Translations under genes and position numbers: made by a program | Origin: RI-106 sp964496875 | Lineage (GTDB): Bacteria > Cyanobacteriota > Vampirovibrionia > Obscuribacterales > Obscuribacteraceae | Reading direction: 5' to 3' | Assembly (NCBI GenBank): GCA_964496875.1 | Contig: CAZCBH010000005.1 | Coordinates: 1-64,000 of the forward strand | Length of the DNA: 64,000 nucleotides | In this document: piece after piece, positions 61,467-64,000 of the stretch | Layout of the letters: each line of letters opens with the position of its first letter | How positions within the stretch are numbered: position 1 is the first letter of the stretch | Notes under the pieces: generated by a model | Databases searched by the model: none | The model's input: only the letters and a program-made list of their open reading frames with translations | What the model was told of the DNA's origin: nothing

Positions 61467-63196
61467 TACTGCTTTCCTCCTGGTACTGGAACCTGGGAGA
61501 TGCGGCTCTCGTCTCGGATCTCTTCTTTATGAAAATTGACGGTGACGCCAAATGACACCATATCCGGCGTCTTCTCTTTTCTGGTGGCGTAGTCAACTAC
61601 GGCAGAGTCGGTCAATTTGGAATCTTCCATATTGACCGCCAGCTTAGAGACATCGCCGAATTCTCTGGCGAAGCCTTCTACTTTTACTTTTCTCATCTCG
61701 AAGACGATATGATCGATTTGTACGCCTTTCGGCAGTCTTGCTCTCAAGTCTTGAAGGTAAGTCGACCATTTTGTCGAGTGATGCACAAGAAACTTCAGTA
61801 TTTTACGACGAGTTTCGAGGGCTTCATTGCTGTCTTTCATCTTGGCGATTTCGGCAAGCTCTTTTTTGGCCGCATCGATTTTGCCGTTGTAAGCTTCAAT
61901 CTCTGCCGTTTGATTGGGTACCGAAAAATAGGCGAGATAGGCATAGCAGAGAAAGCTTGCCACAAACAACAAAGTGGAAGCGCTTACAGCAGGAATGAAC
62001 CAGGATCTTTCCTCTTCTTCTTCCTCAATCACCTGGGTCTTTTTATTGTCGAACACCAGGGGTAGTCTGCCGTCTTTATTGAGGTCGAGATCCACCGTGA
62101 AGCCAGGGTTCCAGGAAGGATCCACCGAGGATCCTATTAACGATGTGATCACCGGCTTCAGTCTGGGGCTGATGATGGCAGAGTCATAGGTGACCAGTTT
62201 TAGCGGATCGCCAAATACGGTGTTGACTCCGGTTCTGCTCTGGACGAATTTATCAAGACCTTTGAGCATACAGCCCGGTCCGGTCAGGACTATCTCTTCA
62301 AGCTTGACCTGACCCGCCTGGGATTCGAAAAACTCGAGAGAGCGCTCCAGTTCATCGGTTATATCGCTGAATATGGTTCGCGCTACCTGAGCCGCCTCTC
62401 CCAGGCGTTCGTTTCTTGGTGGGGCACCGAACAATGGAATGTCCGGCAGAAGCTCCAGCGCTTCTTCGTAGTCCATATCGAGGCTTCTGGAAATCGCTTC
62501 TGTAAGGGTCTCCACCCCTATGATCACCGAACGACCGAAAAGTGGCATGGTGTTCTTGATGAAATTGATATCGGTGGCGTCATGGCGAAGATTCACGGTC
62601 ATGGTGACCTTGTCCTGGGACTCGTAGCCTCCGATGGACAGACCACGAATAGCTGCCAGAGAAGAGACTTCTACTTTACCCAGGAGGGCTCCGGCACTGT
62701 CGGCAGTGCGCCAGTAAGATTCGATAATAGAACGCTGCACAGCTGCAAGAATTACATCTACCCGTCTGACCCCATCTGGATCGGTTCTTTCGGTGGTGGG
62801 CATAATCGACCAATCGAGATTGGCGTCGGCTATGGGAAATGGTACATGGGTGGTGGCTTCCTGGGTGACCACTTCGGCAAGCTCATCGGCGGGCATACCT
62901 GTGGGCACCGGCATCAGGCGAATTACTGCGGACTGAGCAGGAATAGTCGTGTTGATGGTGGGCGATGGACCGGAGGCTGGAATACCTGCTTTGACGAAGA
63001 GATCCATAATCACCCCGCCTACGGTCTGGGGATCGGTAACCAGACCTTCTCGGATGGTATTGGCAGGGGTGGGCATGGAGGCGAATCGTACCGCTTCTAT
63101 GCCATTACGGGTTCTCTCGAGCTGGGCCATGGTAATGCTATCGCTATTGATATCAATACCGATAAGTGGTGATTGTTTTCTTTTGAATCCGAACAC
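61466..63196 (-). CDS. PilM-PilN fusion protein
   Basis: Residues 1-360 match PilM, a cytoplasmic actin-like protein (LIGIDINSDSITMAQL, VTQEATTHVPFPI and IVLTGPGCMLKGLD). Then come a Glu-rich linker, one membrane helix (about 399-418, VSASTLLFVASFLCYAYLAY), a coiled coil and a PilN-like periplasmic domain with VQIDHIVFEMRKVKVEGFA. PilM and PilN are usually separate and contact each other at the membrane. Here they are one 576-residue chain. Start is GTG at 63196. It should form the core of the type IV pilus alignment complex. Confidence 0.85.
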   Translation of the reverse strand: MFGFKRKQSPLIGIDINSDSITMAQLERTRNGIEAVRFASMPTPANTIREGLVTDPQTVGGVIMDLFVKAGIPASGPSPTINTTIPAQSAVIRLMPVPTGMPADELAEVVTQEATTHVPFPIADANLDWSIMPTTERTDPDGVRRVDVILAAVQRSIIESYWRTADSAGALLGKVEVSSLAAIRGLSIGGYESQDKVTMTVNLRHDATDINFIKNTMPLFGRSVIIGVETLTEAISRSLDMDYEEALELLPDIPLFGAPPRNERLGEAAQVARTIFSDITDELERSLEFFESQAGQVKLEEIVLTGPGCMLKGLDKFVQSRTGVNTVFGDPLKLVTYDSAIISPRLKPVITSLIGSSVDPSWNPGFTVDLDLNKDGRLPLVFDNKKTQVIEEEEEERSWFIPAVSASTLLFVASFLCYAYLAYFSVPNQTAEIEAYNGKIDAAKKELAEIAKMKDSNEALETRRKILKFLVHHSTKWSTYLQDLRARLPKGVQIDHIVFEMRKVKVEGFAREFGDVSKLAVNMEDSKLTDSAVVDYATRKEKTPDMVSFGVTVNFHKEEIRDESRISQVPVPGGKQ

Positions 63197-63213
63197 GACC
63201 CGAGAACCGCTCT

Positions 63214-64000
63214 TTACTGGAAACTAGCCGTCAGGTGAAATATGCCCATTAAAGACTGTAGACCACCAGGGACATTGATAAACATAGCAAATGCTGCACC
63301 GATAGCCAAGGCGGGTCCGAAAGGAAAGCGGGCCTGGAATCGCGAGCCGGCGAAAACGGCCGATATTAATCCGCCTGCTATTCCGCCCGATAGTGCCAGG
63401 GTGGCCATCTGAGGTGACAGCCAGGGAGCCATGTTGCCGGTCAGGGATCCGAAGGCGATCAGGGGCATGGAGAGAAGCGCCGCTCCTATTGCAAATCCAA
63501 GTCCAAAAGGCTTTGCGACGGTATGCAGCACTTTGCGGCGCTGCATGTCCACAAAGAGATATACAGCGCCCATTAAGGACCCAACCAGAAAGGCGAGGGT
63601 AACAGCGATGACCATACCGGAGAGTCCGAGCCAGGAGGCGATAACTGCCGATAATACCGCGTCTCCTCCTCCCATTACGATGTTCTCTTCGTCGTCATAG
63701 TCATCTGTTCTTTNNNNNNNNNNNNNNNNNNNNNNNNNNNNNNNNNNNNNNNNNNNNNNNNNNNNNNNNNNNNNNNNNNNNNNNNNNNNNNNNNNNNNNN
63801 NNNNNNNNNNNNNGCGTCTCCTCCTCCCATTACGATGTTCTCTTCGTCGTCATAGTCATCTGTTCTTTTCGAGGATTTTTGATGACTTTCCGCCTTCTCT
63901 ATCGGTGTTTCTTCGCTTTCAGTTTCTGCTTGGTTTTCGGATTCCGCTTCCGTTTCTGGGTTCTCTTCCGGAATCTCACTCTCTTGCAAAGGATCTTGCT
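63214..64000 (-). CDS. Prepilin peptidase, partial and spanning an assembly gap
   Basis: Residues encoded at 63675-63214 are the C-terminal half of PilD/TadV-type aspartic proteases: the GxGD motif appears as MGGGD, followed by several membrane helices (LGLSGMVIAVTLAFL, PFGPALAIGAAFAMF). The upstream part, 63989 leftward, encodes an acidic tract ending DEENIVMGGGD. The sequence either side of the 100-N run is the same 55 bases, so joining them gives one frame with the acidic tract leading into MGGGD. The N-terminus, including the first catalytic Asp, lies beyond the window. The enzyme cleaves and methylates type IV pilins. Confidence 0.8.
63659..63713 (+). repeat. 55-base duplicate flanking an assembly gap, left copy
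   Basis: These 55 bases, from GCGTCTCC to TTCTTT, are repeated at 63814-63868. Both copies sit at the ends of a 100-N run. This is a typical k-mer overlap between contig ends, so the gap is probably not real. Confidence 0.95.
63714..63813. other. Run of 100 N (assembly gap)
   Basis: Exactly 100 undefined bases, a placeholder length. The flanks overlap by 55 bases, so the true distance is most likely negative. Confidence 0.98.
63814..63868 (+). repeat. 55-base duplicate flanking an assembly gap, right copy
   Basis: Right copy of the 55-base sequence at 63659-63713, identical base for base as far as I can compare. Confidence 0.95.

Overview
The window looks like a chromosome segment from a Gram-negative bacterium related to the non-photosynthetic Cyanobacteriota (Vampirovibrionia, perhaps Obscuribacterales). 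This is an inference: no marker was searched. Reasons are the cyanobacterial flavour of PurA, the pyrophosphorylase-phosphomannomutase fusion and HigBA, the split type IV pilus and Tad-like secretion genes, frequent GTG and TTG starts, and no photosynthesis gene. Genes are dense and alternate strands in short operons. A run of 100 N at 63714-63813 is an assembly gap.

Layout. 1-4.1 kb: poorly recognised accessory genes and a HigBA toxin-antitoxin module with two tandem promoter-operator units. 4.1-8.5 kb: two overlapping sensor kinase genes and an OmpR-type regulator. 8.5-20.1 kb: a TPR protein, a cation/proton antiporter, a DUF1643 protein, pyrG, gatC, a Ca2+/cation exchanger, an AI-2E family transporter, a 3-hydroxyacyl-CoA dehydrogenase and an amino acid permease. 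20.1-31.4 kb: polA, an alkaline-phosphatase-like protein with a damaged active site, a phasin-like protein, a small beta-carbonic-anhydrase-like protein, Tad-like membrane proteins and purA. 31.6-38.6 kb: holB-like gene, TPR protein, DnaJ type B, TadE-like protein, and the rpmG-tRNA-Trp-secE-nusG-rplK-rplA transcription unit. 38.6-42.1 kb: an oligopeptide ABC importer without ATPases. 43.2-48.0 kb: a second signalling cluster (PAS kinase, two single-domain regulators, an Hpt-REC-REC-GGDEF protein) running into gpsA. 49.1-58.0 kb: glycosyltransferase, sugar nucleotide enzyme, unknowns, a leucine-degradation group and mobA. 58.0-60.0 kb: an ABC-F gene with a long structured leader and an in-frame UGA. 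60.0-64.0 kb: type IV pilus genes (PilP-like, PilO, a PilM-PilN fusion, prepilin peptidase) on the minus strand.

The strongest candidate for something undescribed is the kinase pair at 4180-7727. The first kinase keeps every ATP-binding motif but has Arg where the phospho-accepting His should be. The second keeps the His but has lost the N, G1 and G2 boxes of its ATPase domain. Each is therefore defective alone and together they supply one complete kinase, which suggests an obligate heterodimer that phosphorylates in trans and feeds the adjacent regulator. A third, intact kinase at 43163 has the same unusual first membrane helix and PAS signature, so the pair probably arose by duplication and division of labour. 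Other points of note are the UGA-interrupted ABC-F gene, a predicted attenuator at the start of the rpmG leader, a leader peptide coupled to the oligopeptide binding protein, and several apparent pseudoenzymes.
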